Positions 53,017-61,240 are shown, counted from the first letter of the stretch. The stretch: DNA of 64,000 bases from Butyricicoccus_A sp963588905 (GCA_963588905.1 CAVAJF010000025.1:62001-126000), one strand, 5' to 3'. Numbers and translations: made by a program. The notes: generated by a model not told the origin, from the sequence alone.

Positions 53017-53208
53017 CATACTGTATACAAAAAATAAAAGAAGCACATACATACTTTTAACTGTTATAAAATGGAAAATTGCTCAATTTCATGTAAAAAC
53101 TTGCATCTTTTTTTGTATTTTTGAAACTGCGAGTAACAAATGGTTAATTGTCGCCAAAACGGGTAAAAATAATATTGTGTTTTTCGTTACTTTTTTAACT
53201 TTCAAAAC

Positions 53209-53238
53209 TTGCCTTCTTTTCCTTCGATGTCGTACAAT
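53209..53238 (+). promoter_or_regulatory. Promoter of the phosphoketolase gene
   Basis: TTGCCT at 53209-53214 and TACAAT at 53233-53238 are 18 bases apart. The 274 bases between the Ada gene and xfp are otherwise AT-rich and hold no gene or recognised regulatory element. Confidence 0.65.
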
Positions 53239-53290
53239 GTCGGATAGGGAAAGCCTTATAGATTATACGAAACAGAAAGGAGTCTGACTC

Positions 53291-55675
53291 ATGAGTGAAA
53301 ACATGAAACCGGTCTGCGAAGAAAAAGGACCGCTGACAGACGAACTGCTGCGCAAGATGAATGCGTACTGGCGTGCAACTAATTATCTGGCTGCCGGTCA
53401 GTTGTATCTGCTGGATAATCCGTTGCTGCGCGAGCCGCTGACAATGGATCAGATTAAGAAGAAAATCGTAGGACACTGGGGCACTGTACCTGGTCAGAAC
53501 TTTGTATATGTACACCTGAACCGCGTGATTAAGCGGTATGATCTGGATATGATTCTGCTGTCTGGCCCGGGACATGGCGGCAACTTCTTTGTTGCGAACA
53601 CCTATCTGGAGGGCACATACAGCGAAGTTTACCCGAACGTAAGCGAGGATCTGGAGGGCATGAAGCGCCTGTTCAAGCAGTTCTCCTTCCCGGGCGGCAT
53701 CGCAAGCCATGTTGCTCCGGAGACACCGGGTTCCATCAACGAAGGCGGCGAGCTGGGTTATTCCATCGCTCATGCATTCGGTGCTGTATTTGACAATCCG
53801 GATCTGATTGCTGCTGTCACCGTAGGCGACGGCGAGGCTGAGACCGGCCCGCTGGCAACCTCTTGGCAGTCCAACAAGTTCCTGAACCCGATCACTGACG
53901 GCGCTGTTCTGCCGATTCTGCATCTGAACGGCTACAAGATCGCAAACCCGACTATCTTCTCCAGAATCTCTCATGAAGAGTTGCAGAAGTACTTCGAGGG
54001 CTGCGGCTGGAAGCCGTACTTCGTAGAGGGCGACGATCCGATGACCATGCATCGCAAGATGGCTGAGACACTGGATACTGTCATTGAGGAGATCAAGGGC
54101 ATCCAGAAGCACGCACGTGAAACCGGCGATGCAACCCGTCCGATCTGGCCGATGATTGTTCTGCGCACCCCGAAGGGCTGGACCGGTCCGAAGGAAGTAG
54201 ACGGCAACATGATTGAAAACAGCTTCCGTGCGCATCAGGTTCCGATTATGATGGATAAGCCGGAGCATCTGGAAATCCTGAAGAATTGGCTGGAGAGCTA
54301 CCATGCAGAGGAGCTGTTCGACGAGAACGGCCGTCTGATTCCAGAGCTGCGTGAGCTGGCACCGAAGGGCGATCACAGAATTGGTGCAAATCCGCATGCC
54401 AATGGCGGTCTGCTGCTGCGCGACCTGCGTCTGCCGGACTTCCGTGATTATGCATTCCCAGTTGGTCAGCCGGGCGCAACCGAAGGCCAGGATATGATTG
54501 AGATGGGCAAGTTTGTCCGCGACATCCTGAAGCTGAACGAAGACAGCCGTAACTTCCGCGTATTCGGACCGGATGAGACGGCATCTAACCGTCTGAACGC
54601 TGTTTTTGAAGAGACAAATCGTGATTGGAATGCAGAGACCCTGCCGACCGATGAATTCCTCGCAAAGGACGGCCGCATCATGGACTCCATGCTGTCCGAG
54701 CACATGTGTGAGGGCTGGCTGGAAGGTTATCTGCTGACCGGCCGTCATGGCTTCTTCGCAAGCTATGAGGCATTTATCCGCATCATTGACTCCATGGCTG
54801 CTCAGCACGCAAAGTGGCTGAAGGTTTGCAACCAGTTGCCGTGGCGTCAGAAGATTGCTTCTCTGAACCTGATTCTGGCTTCCAACGTATGGCAGCAGGA
54901 TCACAACGGCTTCACCCATCAGGATCCGGGCTTCCTCGATCATATTGCCAATAAGAAGGCAGACGTCGTTCGCCTGTATCTGCCGCCGGATGCAAACTGC
55001 CTGCTGTCCTGCTTCGATCATTGTATCCGCAGCCGCAACTATGTCAACGTTATCGTTGCATCCAAGCATCCGCGTCCGCAGTGGCTGACCATGGAGCAGG
55101 CTGTTAAGCACTGCACCCAGGGCATCGGCGTTTGGGAGTGGGCTTCCAACGATGCTGGTCAGGAGCCGGATGTTGTTATGGCTTGCTGTGGCGAGACTCC
55201 GACACTGGAGACGCTGGCTGCTGTATCCATCCTGCGCAAGGAGCTGCCGGAACTCAAGGTTCGCGTCATCAACGTTGTTGACCTGATGAAGCTCCAGCCG
55301 AAGGCTGAGCATCCGCATGGTCTGTCTGATGCAGAGTATGACATGCTGTTCACCAAGGATAAGCCGATCATCTTCGCTTTCCATGGTTATCCGACGCTGA
55401 TTCACGAGCTGACCTATCGCCGTCATAACCGCCAGCTGCATGTTCGCGGCTACAAGGAAGAGGGCACCATCACCACGCCGTTTGATATGCGCGTACAGAA
55501 CGATATTGACCGTTTCCATCTGGTTCAGGACGTTCTGCTCCGTCTGCCGCAGCTCGGCAACCGTGGCGCTTATCTGTATCAGAAGATGAGCGACAAGCTG
55601 GTTGAGCACAAGCAGTATATCAACGAGTATGGCCTGGATATGCCGGAAGTCCGCGACTGGAAGTGGCAGGCATAA
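53291..55675 (+). CDS. xfp: Xylulose-5-phosphate/fructose-6-phosphate phosphoketolase
   Basis: A 794-residue thiamine-diphosphate enzyme that splits xylulose-5-phosphate or fructose-6-phosphate to acetyl phosphate. Landmarks are SGPGHGGNFFVANTYLEG, the ThDP motif GDGEAETGPLATSWQSNKFLNP, and the C-terminal QDHNGFTHQDPGF. AAAGGAG precedes the ATG. Very strong codon bias suggests high expression. With pyc and the butanol-type dehydrogenase it indicates a pentose-splitting fermentation route. A bidirectional terminator follows. Confidence 0.97.
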   Translation: MSENMKPVCEEKGPLTDELLRKMNAYWRATNYLAAGQLYLLDNPLLREPLTMDQIKKKIVGHWGTVPGQNFVYVHLNRVIKRYDLDMILLSGPGHGGNFFVANTYLEGTYSEVYPNVSEDLEGMKRLFKQFSFPGGIASHVAPETPGSINEGGELGYSIAHAFGAVFDNPDLIAAVTVGDGEAETGPLATSWQSNKFLNPITDGAVLPILHLNGYKIANPTIFSRISHEELQKYFEGCGWKPYFVEGDDPMTMHRKMAETLDTVIEEIKGIQKHARETGDATRPIWPMIVLRTPKGWTGPKEVDGNMIENSFRAHQVPIMMDKPEHLEILKNWLESYHAEELFDENGRLIPELRELAPKGDHRIGANPHANGGLLLRDLRLPDFRDYAFPVGQPGATEGQDMIEMGKFVRDILKLNEDSRNFRVFGPDETASNRLNAVFEETNRDWNAETLPTDEFLAKDGRIMDSMLSEHMCEGWLEGYLLTGRHGFFASYEAFIRIIDSMAAQHAKWLKVCNQLPWRQKIASLNLILASNVWQQDHNGFTHQDPGFLDHIANKKADVVRLYLPPDANCLLSCFDHCIRSRNYVNVIVASKHPRPQWLTMEQAVKHCTQGIGVWEWASNDAGQEPDVVMACCGETPTLETLAAVSILRKELPELKVRVINVVDLMKLQPKAEHPHGLSDAEYDMLFTKDKPIIFAFHGYPTLIHELTYRRHNRQLHVRGYKEEGTITTPFDMRVQNDIDRFHLVQDVLLRLPQLGNRGAYLYQKMSDKLVEHKQYINEYGLDMPEVRDWKWQA

Positions 55676-55719
55676 CTTGCGGTTTCGCTGAATAGACAAA
55701 CTCCTAATAGAATAAAATA

Positions 55720-55769
55720 AACCCATCTCTTACTGCAGCAAAGCTGCGGTAGGAGATGGGTTGTTTTTT
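55720..55769. terminator. Bidirectional terminator between xfp and the QueG-like gene
   Basis: AACCCATCTC at 55720-55729 pairs with GAGATGGGTT at 55753-55762, with a further GCAGC/GCTGC inner stem; TTTTTT follows on the plus strand. It overlaps the stop codon of the minus-strand gene. Confidence 0.85.
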
Positions 55770-56535
55770 ATGAGCCAAAGCTCTGACAATGCAAGATGCC
55801 TTGCGGAGTGACCGGCTTGACGGTTCGGTACAGTTTGAGATCTTCACCGACAGGACAAACGGCAGCACAGATGCCGCACGGCCAGTGGTGTTGATTTTTA
55901 ATCTCTACATGATGCTTGGTGCAGGCGACCTTGTCCATAACGTATGGATGTTGTTCTGGATGAGAAAAACAGTGTGACGGACAGCTGTTTAAGCACTTTT
56001 TGCAGTGTATGCACAATTCGTGGTCCAGCATATCATCTTGCGGGATAGGCGCATCTGTGATGATAGAAACAATGCGCATCCGCGGGCCGAATTCTTTGGA
56101 AATCAGATTGTGACTGTCGCCCAATGTGCCAATACCAGCGTAGTATCCGGCTATGACGTGAGAAAATGCGGCGTTTGGATTGTCCACCAGCACTTCAATG
56201 CTGTAATAGCAGTCGCGCGGAAAGAAAATGGCACGATAGCCAAGTTCTGACACGATATAATTCGCTAGGTGATAAGACATATCATCTAGTACACGGTTGC
56301 TGGTGTCATATAGTTCCTGATAGACCATAGACGGCGTGGTATTCATCATCGGTGAGAACAGCGGAATAGCGAGGACAATGACGTTTTTGCTCCAACTCCA
56401 AATGTTCTGCGGCCAGAATTCCGGCGCTTGAATCGGAATCTCACGCCAGCGGTCTACGGAGCAGGAACGAACGACGTTCGCGCCTAATGCCTTGGCTTTT
56501 TCGCAGATTTTTGCTTTGATTTGTGCTCTATCCAT
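55768..56535 (-). CDS. Epoxyqueuosine reductase-like 4Fe-4S protein
   Basis: A 255-residue protein resembling QueG and the C-terminal part of reductive dehalogenases. Two 4Fe-4S motifs are visible: CIHCKKCLNSCP and CGICAAVCPVG. The N-terminal half has PEFWPQNIWSWSKNVIVLAIPL and DNPNAAFSHVIAGYYAGIGTLGDSHNLISKEFGPRMRI-type patterns of the cobalamin-binding fold. It is shorter than QueG (about 310 or more). It may not make queuosine; a redox role in corrinoid chemistry is possible. Own promoter region upstream. Confidence 0.8.
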   Translation of the reverse strand: MDRAQIKAKICEKAKALGANVVRSCSVDRWREIPIQAPEFWPQNIWSWSKNVIVLAIPLFSPMMNTTPSMVYQELYDTSNRVLDDMSYHLANYIVSELGYRAIFFPRDCYYSIEVLVDNPNAAFSHVIAGYYAGIGTLGDSHNLISKEFGPRMRIVSIITDAPIPQDDMLDHELCIHCKKCLNSCPSHCFSHPEQHPYVMDKVACTKHHVEIKNQHHWPCGICAAVCPVGEDLKLYRTVKPVTPQGILHCQSFGS

Positions 56536-56653
56536 ACCGGTTACACCTCCGAGATTTTATCACCATCAGTGTAAACCGTTTGATAGGCGGATGCAAGATA
56601 CTATGATATTTCATAGCAGCAACATCTGAGAGCCGGCACAGAAAACAGAAAAA

Positions 56654-57769
56654 TTATCTCCAAACTTCCTCGGCAATTTCCTTGACGAGAGCCAGCTTGT
56701 TCCACTGGTCTGCATCGACCAGCTTGTTGCCGATCTCGCAGGAAGCAAAACCACACTGCGGGCTGAGATACAGACGATCGAGCGGGATGTATTTTGCCGC
56801 TTCGTGAATGCGGGCGATGATTGCGTCCTTGTTCTCCAGAACCGGAGACTTGGTGGTAATCAGACCGAGGACAACCTTTTTGCCCTCTGCCATGTACTTG
56901 AGCGGCTCAAATCCGCCGGAACGCTCGTCATCAAATTCCAAATAGAATGCATCTGCCTTTTCATTGGCGAACAGATACGGTGCCACCGTGTCATATGCGC
57001 CGGTGCAAGCGTAAGTAGAGTGATAGTTGCCGCGGCATACATGTGTAGCGATGGTCAAATCTGCCGGCTTGCCTTCCATAGCGAGATTGTTGACACGCAG
57101 ATACTTTTCTGCTTCGCTTTCCAGCGATACATTGTCATTCTGACGGGCATTCCAATAGTTGGTATCGCAGAACATGCCCCAGGTGCAGTCGTCAAACTGA
57201 ATGTTGCGGCAGCCTGCTTCATACAATTCTCGAATGACGGTGCGATATGCGGCGGCAACATCCTGAATCAAATCCTCCATGTTCGGATAAATCGCGGCGG
57301 TCTTGATGCTGTTGTCTCCGCGGTCTAATTCTGCGAGAAGCTGCGCCGGTGCAGGCATTGTCTGCTTGACAATGGTGTTTTCATCTTCAAACTGCTTCAT
57401 GAATTTGAAGTGTTCGACAAACGGATGATTTTCTCCGCTGATTTTTCCGGTGACTTCAATCGAGCCGCGCGTGGTTTCTTCATCATGGAAAAAGTATCCA
57501 TGTTCCAGTTCAATTTCCTTGATGCCATTCAGACCCCACATGAAATCCAGATGCCAATAGCTGCGGCGGAATTCGCCGTCTGTGATAGCATGATAGCCAG
57601 CTGCCTTTTCCTTTGCTACCAGCTTGGTGATTTCTTCGTTCTCAATCTGTGTCAGCGCATCGCGTGTGATTTTGCCGGATTTAAAATCCTCACGCGCCTG
57701 CTTGAGAGAAGCCGGACGCAGAAAGCTGCCGACCATATCATAAATAAATGGGATAGATTTCTTGCTCAT
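56654..57769 (-). CDS. MetE C-terminal-domain-like cobalamin-independent methyltransferase (YxjG/YxjH type)
   Basis: A 371-residue barrel with the zinc site of MetE: His and Cys in IATHVCRGNYHS and a Cys in SPQCGFASCE. It starts VGSFLRPASLKQA and has ITDGEFRR, as in short Bacillus YxjG/YxjH proteins. It likely transfers a methyl group to homocysteine or a related thiol without B12. It lacks the N-terminal half of full MetE. AAAGGAG precedes the ATG. A LysR gene lies upstream on the same strand, with its own promoter between. Confidence 0.88.
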   Translation of the reverse strand: MSKKSIPFIYDMVGSFLRPASLKQAREDFKSGKITRDALTQIENEEITKLVAKEKAAGYHAITDGEFRRSYWHLDFMWGLNGIKEIELEHGYFFHDEETTRGSIEVTGKISGENHPFVEHFKFMKQFEDENTIVKQTMPAPAQLLAELDRGDNSIKTAAIYPNMEDLIQDVAAAYRTVIRELYEAGCRNIQFDDCTWGMFCDTNYWNARQNDNVSLESEAEKYLRVNNLAMEGKPADLTIATHVCRGNYHSTYACTGAYDTVAPYLFANEKADAFYLEFDDERSGGFEPLKYMAEGKKVVLGLITTKSPVLENKDAIIARIHEAAKYIPLDRLYLSPQCGFASCEIGNKLVDADQWNKLALVKEIAEEVWR

Positions 57770-57810
57770 AAAAAATGCTCCTTTACTTGTGTTTGATTTG
57801 GTATGCTTGC

Positions 57811-57839
57811 AGTATACGATATTTGATCGTCTCTGTAAA
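57811..57839 (-). promoter_or_regulatory. Promoter of the MetE-like gene
   Basis: On the minus strand TTTACA and TATACT are 17 bases apart. An inverted repeat, GATATTT at 57818-57824 and AAATATC at 57838-57844, overlaps the spacer and -35 region. It suits a LysR-type operator. Confidence 0.65.
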
Positions 57840-57873
57840 ATATCAAACAGGAGCGGTTGGCCATAGGAAATAT

Positions 57874-58791
57874 CTATGGCTTAGCTTCAAATGGCTGTGT
57901 GTATTGCCGGAGAAGGGAAATATATTGCTTTCCGAATGGACTCAGCGTTGTGCGTTTATGCGTGATATATCCGATTTCCATGTATTCGTCAACATCCAGC
58001 GGTACGGCAACGATGTTCTTGCCGTTGAGCTGTTCGTTGATAACACCGCTGCAAATCGTATAGCCGTTTAGGCCGATGAGCAGATTAAACAGCGTTGCGC
58101 GATCGGATACCATGATGTCTTTGTCGCAGTCCAACGTGCTCAAGATTTCTTCGGAAAAATAAAAGGAATTGTGCTCACCCTGCTCATAGGACAGACGGGG
58201 ATAAGGAGCTAAGTCGTGCAGCGTCACAGAGGGCTGTTGTGCCAGTGGATTATCTGCGCCGACAAAGACATGTGCTTTGGCGGTAAACAGCGTGTGAAAG
58301 AGCAGACTGTTGTCTTTGAGTGTCTTGTTGATAACAACCGCATTAAAGGGATTGCGGTACAGCACGCCGACCTCGCTTTTTAGGCGACAGACATCCTCGA
58401 TAATTTCGTGTGTTTTGGTCTCTCGAATGCGAAAATCATAGGTGTCTCCGCCGTATTGCTTGAGCAGAGCGACAAACGCTTCTACCGCAAAGGAATAATG
58501 CTGCGTCGAGACACAAAAGCGGTGTTTGATCGGTGCGGCACCAAAATAGCGCTCCTCCATGAGAGTAGTCTGTTCCATAATCTGCCGGGCATAGCCGAGA
58601 AATTCCTCGCCGTCTGCGGACACAATGACGCCTTTGTTGGTGCGATGAAAGATCGTGATTCCCAGCTCATGCTCCAGTTCTTTAATAGAGGCCGTCAGAG
58701 ACGGCTGAGCGATGTATAACTGCTTGGCGGCCTCACTGACCGTTCCGGCATCCGCCGTGGTCACCGCGTATTTCAGCTGTTGTAAGGTCAT
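57874..58791 (-). CDS. LysR family transcriptional regulator
   Basis: A 305-residue regulator. The N-terminal winged helix begins MTLQQLKYAVTTADAGTVSEAAKQLYIAQPSLTASIKELE in pattern, followed by the periplasmic-binding-protein-like effector domain. It shares an ATGA overlap with the Cys-rich gene upstream, so both are read from the same riboswitch-controlled transcript. The MetE-like gene follows 105 bases downstream with an inverted repeat at its promoter. This suggests it controls that gene, similar to MetR in enterobacteria. The effector is unknown. Confidence 0.93.
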   Translation of the reverse strand: MTLQQLKYAVTTADAGTVSEAAKQLYIAQPSLTASIKELEHELGITIFHRTNKGVIVSADGEEFLGYARQIMEQTTLMEERYFGAAPIKHRFCVSTQHYSFAVEAFVALLKQYGGDTYDFRIRETKTHEIIEDVCRLKSEVGVLYRNPFNAVVINKTLKDNSLLFHTLFTAKAHVFVGADNPLAQQPSVTLHDLAPYPRLSYEQGEHNSFYFSEEILSTLDCDKDIMVSDRATLFNLLIGLNGYTICSGVINEQLNGKNIVAVPLDVDEYMEIGYITHKRTTLSPFGKQYISLLRQYTQPFEAKP

Positions 58792-59078
58792 ATGGCTTCA
58801 TCCATTTCTTCTGCATCTGATTCAGAATGCATCATAGCTAAGATTTCCTGATAACGTCGTACAATGGCATCATAATTTTCCCGTTGATGCGGATACAAAC
58901 ACCGACTGCAATCCTTATATCCATTGGGGAGATAGTCAAAGGTACCGCCGCATTGTCTGCCCAGCGGGTATAGAGGACAATAACAGAACAAGCAATTGAA
59001 ATTATCTGGATCAGCATTGGGATGACAGGGAAAGTATTCACATTGCTTGTGCGAAAAATAGGAATAGTGGTGAGACAT
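58788..59078 (-). CDS. Cysteine-rich small domain protein (PF04071-like)
   Basis: A 96-residue protein with a Cys-rich metal-binding pattern: KQCEYFPCHPNADPDNFNCLFCYCPLYPLG (with the repeated Cys) followed by CGG, DCSRCLYPH. This is the cysteine-rich small domain found in proteins near cobalamin genes in Clostridia and archaea. The start ATG 59078 has GGGAGG 7 bases upstream; a longer frame runs through the leader terminator and is rejected. It overlaps LysR by 4 bases and sits directly behind a cobalamin riboswitch. Confidence 0.88.
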   Translation of the reverse strand: MSHHYSYFSHKQCEYFPCHPNADPDNFNCLFCYCPLYPLGRQCGGTFDYLPNGYKDCSRCLYPHQRENYDAIVRRYQEILAMMHSESDAEEMDEAI

Positions 59079-59091
59079 ACGAAAACCTCCC

Positions 59092-59132
59092 GAAAAGAAA
59101 AAATGCGCACGCTGCCAAAAACAGTGTACGCA
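59092..59132 (-). terminator. Leader terminator of the cobalamin riboswitch
   Basis: On the minus strand TGCGTACACTG and CAGCGTGCGCA form an 11-base stem with one mismatch and one G-U, followed by TTTTTTCTTTT. It lies between the aptamer and the first gene, the place of a transcription-terminating expression platform. Confidence 0.82.
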
Positions 59133-59200
59133 AAAGAAAGGAAACAGCGGCAGCTGCATCCCATATCATTTTCATACATCCCGGTTCCGGCAGGCGTATT

Positions 59201-59309
59201 GTATGTGCTCCACGTATCTGACTTATCCGCACAAGGGCGGCTTCACAGTGACCGACTCGCCGGGACTTTCACCCGATTCCGTGTCCTGCCAAAGCAGGTG
59301 AGAACATAC
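59201..59309 (-). promoter_or_regulatory. Cobalamin riboswitch aptamer
   Basis: On the minus strand the conserved core elements occur in order: CGGGTGAAAGTCCCG (59261-59275), the B12 box GGTCACTGTGAA (59242-59253) and AAGTCAGATAC (59214-59224). The ends GTATGT (59309-59304) and ACATAC (59206-59201) pair as P1. At about 109 bases it is short, as in compact class II types. A leader terminator follows, so bound cobalamin should stop transcription of the Cys-rich and LysR genes. Covariance search was not possible; the call rests on motif order and P1. Confidence 0.85.
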
Positions 59310-59334
59310 ATTCATATATTCAAAATATCAAGAT

Positions 59335-59367
59335 AAAAAGCCGACTGATTGATTCAGTCGGCTTTTA
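59335..59367. terminator. Terminator after the SH3b-NlpC/P60 gene
   Basis: AAAAGCCGACTGA and TCAGTCGGCTTTT form a stem with T-rich flanks on both strands. It ends the minus-strand wall hydrolase transcript and lies just before the riboswitch promoter. Confidence 0.88.
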
Positions 59368-59382
59368 ACGTTCGATTATGTA

Positions 59383-60510
59383 TTAGTAACGACCAGAACC
59401 AACGTAGTTCTTTACATAGTAAGAGCTGTTGATGCTGTCCATGCACACACCCGTTCTGGAGTTTGCTGCATGAACCATCTGACCATTGCCAACATAGATA
59501 CCAACATGGCTAACGCCACCGCCGCTAGAGCTGGAGAAGAACATCAGATCGCCCGGCTGAAGCTGGGACTTGGAAATCTTCTTGCAGCTAGAATACTGAG
59601 AAGCAGAGGTACGCGGAATAGACTTGCCAAAGTGTGCGTATACATACTGGGTCAGACCGGAGCAGTCAAAGGTACGCGGGCCAGCGGCACCGTATACATA
59701 GGAGCAGCCCAGGAAGCTCTTTGCATACGAAGCAATAGAAGATCCAGAGCTATTGGACGGGGTAGAAGATCCGCTGGTGCTGCCGCCGTTAGACGGAGCG
59801 GAAGAAGTGGTGTACTTGCTGCTGATGTAGCCATAGCCGCTGCCGTACTTGATCTTGTACCAGCTGCCGGAAGTGCCTACAACAGAAGCAGCCTTGCCGG
59901 AACCCAGAACGCCGACAACACTGTAAGAAGTGCTTGCGCCAGAGCGAACATTCAGCGTGGTTGTTGTGTATACGGTCTTGTTGGTAGAAGTTGTCGGAGC
60001 AACAGAGCTCGTCGTGTTGGACGGAACCTGAGAGGTGGTGTACTTACTGCTGATGTAGCCATAGCCGCCGCCGTACTTAATCTTGTACCAGCCGTTGGTC
60101 GAAGCGACAACAGAAGCGCTGTTGCCCTTCTTCAGGTTGCCGATTACGCTGTAGGAGGTACCTGCACCGGAACGAACATTCAGAGAAGAAGCCGAGATAT
60201 AAACGGTCTTGGAAACGCTCTGTGTGCCGCCGTTAGACGGGGTAGAAGAGCTGCCGGAAGTCAGGTACTTGCTGCATACATAGCCGGTCTTGCCGTTTAC
60301 GGTGACCTTGGTCCAGCTGCCGGAAGTGCCGAGACTTGCGGTGGTGGTACCGGACTTCATAACGGTCAGAACCGAGTAAGAATTGCCTGCGCCGGAGCGA
60401 ACGTTTACATCGGTCGTAGAAGTTACATTTGCAGCCAGTGCGCCGGTGCATACGATTGCAGTCGCAGCCGCGGTGGTCACTGCAAACTTCATCTTCTTAG
60501 AATGTATCAT
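59383..60510 (-). CDS. Secreted SH3b-NlpC/P60 peptidoglycan hydrolase
   Basis: A 375-residue secreted protein. The N-terminal signal peptide (KFAVTTAAATAIVCTGALA) is followed by three SH3b domains (about 27-95, 100-160, 178-240), each opening with a NVRSGAGxSYSV-type motif, then a Ser/Pro linker and the NlpC/P60 domain (about 258-375). Its catalytic Cys is in TFDCSGLTQYVY and His in VSHVGIYVG and MVHAANS. It cleaves cell-wall peptide stems. The start ATG 60510 is the second of two identical ribosome-site-plus-ATG units created by a 37-bp duplication. Confidence 0.95.
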   Translation of the reverse strand: MIHSKKMKFAVTTAAATAIVCTGALAANVTSTTDVNVRSGAGNSYSVLTVMKSGTTTASLGTSGSWTKVTVNGKTGYVCSKYLTSGSSSTPSNGGTQSVSKTVYISASSLNVRSGAGTSYSVIGNLKKGNSASVVASTNGWYKIKYGGGYGYISSKYTTSQVPSNTTSSVAPTTSTNKTVYTTTTLNVRSGASTSYSVVGVLGSGKAASVVGTSGSWYKIKYGSGYGYISSKYTTSSAPSNGGSTSGSSTPSNSSGSSIASYAKSFLGCSYVYGAAGPRTFDCSGLTQYVYAHFGKSIPRTSASQYSSCKKISKSQLQPGDLMFFSSSSGGGVSHVGIYVGNGQMVHAANSRTGVCMDSINSSYYVKNYVGSGRY

Positions 60511-60567
60511 TGGTTTATCCTCCTGAAAATTTCTTAGAATGTATCATTGGTTTATCCTCCTGAAAAT
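60494..60567 (-). repeat. Perfect 37-bp tandem duplication over the start of the NlpC/P60 gene
   Basis: The 37 bases at 60494-60530 recur exactly at 60531-60567. The unit includes AGGAGG, the ATG and five codons. Because 37 is not a multiple of three, the outer start is out of frame with the gene. Confidence 0.95.
60515..60547 (-). CDS. 10-codon upstream reading frame created by the duplication
   Basis: The outer copy of the start region encodes MIHSKKFSGG and stops at TAA 4 bases before the true ATG. Its last codons span the real gene's AGGAGG. It has its own full ribosome site, so it should be translated and may couple to, or occlude, initiation on the hydrolase gene. Whether the peptide itself has a role is unknown. 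Confidence 0.4.
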   Translation of the reverse strand: MIHSKKFSGG

Positions 60568-60581
60568 TAACGAAATAATGG

Positions 60582-60890
60582 TTACTTCGCAGACAGTGCT
60601 CGGTTCAGCCATACAACGGCGATGTCCAGAGCTGTATACAGACCATTCTTTTCGGTCTTCTTGACGATGCGATCCTTCGGACGCACGCTCGGGGATGTCT
60701 GCTGGAGCTGAACGGCTACTTTTGTTGCAACCTCCATATCCTGAACCTTCTTGGTTTCTAGAATCTGCATCATAATAATGTAGCGATCGCTCATGCTGCC
60801 ATAATAAATGATATTGTTATGTCTCATAAGTGGATGACCCTTATAGGTCAGGATCTCTTCATCTGCGCTTTTCTTAGCGTTAGCTGACAT
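60582..60890 (-). CDS. Conserved-type small protein, unknown function
   Basis: A 102-residue soluble protein (starting MSANAKKSADEEILTYKGHP, with SDRYIIMMQILETKKVQDMEVATKVAVQLQQTSPS and ending TALDIAVVWLNRALSAK). It has no membrane segment or known motif. AAAGGAG precedes the ATG. It is followed by the wall hydrolase gene at 72 bases with no terminator or promoter seen between, so they may be cotranscribed. Two near-consensus promoters lie upstream. I do not recognise a family. Confidence 0.72.
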   Translation of the reverse strand: MSANAKKSADEEILTYKGHPLMRHNNIIYYGSMSDRYIIMMQILETKKVQDMEVATKVAVQLQQTSPSVRPKDRIVKKTEKNGLYTALDIAVVWLNRALSAK

Positions 60891-60932
60891 ATCGTATTTC
60901 TCCTTTGATTAAAAATTCGCAATAATATATCC

Positions 60933-60961
60933 AGTATAACACGCGCAAGAATCTCTGTCAA
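60933..60961 (-). promoter_or_regulatory. Proximal promoter of the 102-residue gene
   Basis: On the minus strand TTGACA and TATACT are exactly 17 bases apart, about 40 bases before the start codon. Confidence 0.82.
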
Positions 60962-61048
60962 ACGAAAGACATGCATACAACCGCCTTGGCATGGCTGGTA
61001 GGTTACAATCAACTCTCTAGCACATTACAATTCGGTTACATTGGCTAT

Positions 61049-61077
61049 AGTATAGCACATGCTTTGCATGATGTCAA
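61049..61077 (-). promoter_or_regulatory. Distal promoter of the 102-residue gene
   Basis: On the minus strand TTGACA and TATACT are again 17 bases apart, 116 bases upstream of the proximal promoter. The spacer contains the palindrome-like ATGCAAAGCAT. Confidence 0.8.
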
Positions 61078-61196
61078 TCACTTCTTCTGTTGCCGGAAGA
61101 TAGAAAATCACACGTTTTTTGTGCATATTTCCACGATTCTGTTGGATATATTGGTAACAATGGCGAACAGACAGGGATGCTTTGGCTATATTGACG

Positions 61197-61228
61197 AAAA
61201 AACGCAGGACGTTTTCGCGTCCTGCGTT
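61197..61228 (-). terminator. Intrinsic terminator of ireB
   Basis: On the minus strand AACGCAGGACG pairs with CGTCCTGCGTT, followed by TTTT. Confidence 0.92.
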
Positions 61229-61240
61229 TGTTGCTTTGCA

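Larger units (their letters stand above)
60891..61196 (-). other. Intergenic region with two promoters, no gene
   Basis: About 300 bases upstream of the 102-residue gene hold two sigma-A-like promoters on the minus strand and no convincing open reading frame. A plus-strand frame through here has no ribosome site and runs antisense to ireB. A small RNA could be made from the outer promoter, but I see no terminator for one. Confidence 0.5.

Noticed and set aside
53195..55726. 843-codon open frame on the minus strand over phosphoketolase
   Set aside because: Shadow of a highly biased gene; it runs past the xfp start and end with no independent signals.
59470..60537. 355-codon plus-strand frame over the NlpC/P60 gene
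   Set aside because: Ala/Arg/Gly-rich shadow of a repetitive SH3b gene; the minus strand has signal peptide and catalytic residues.
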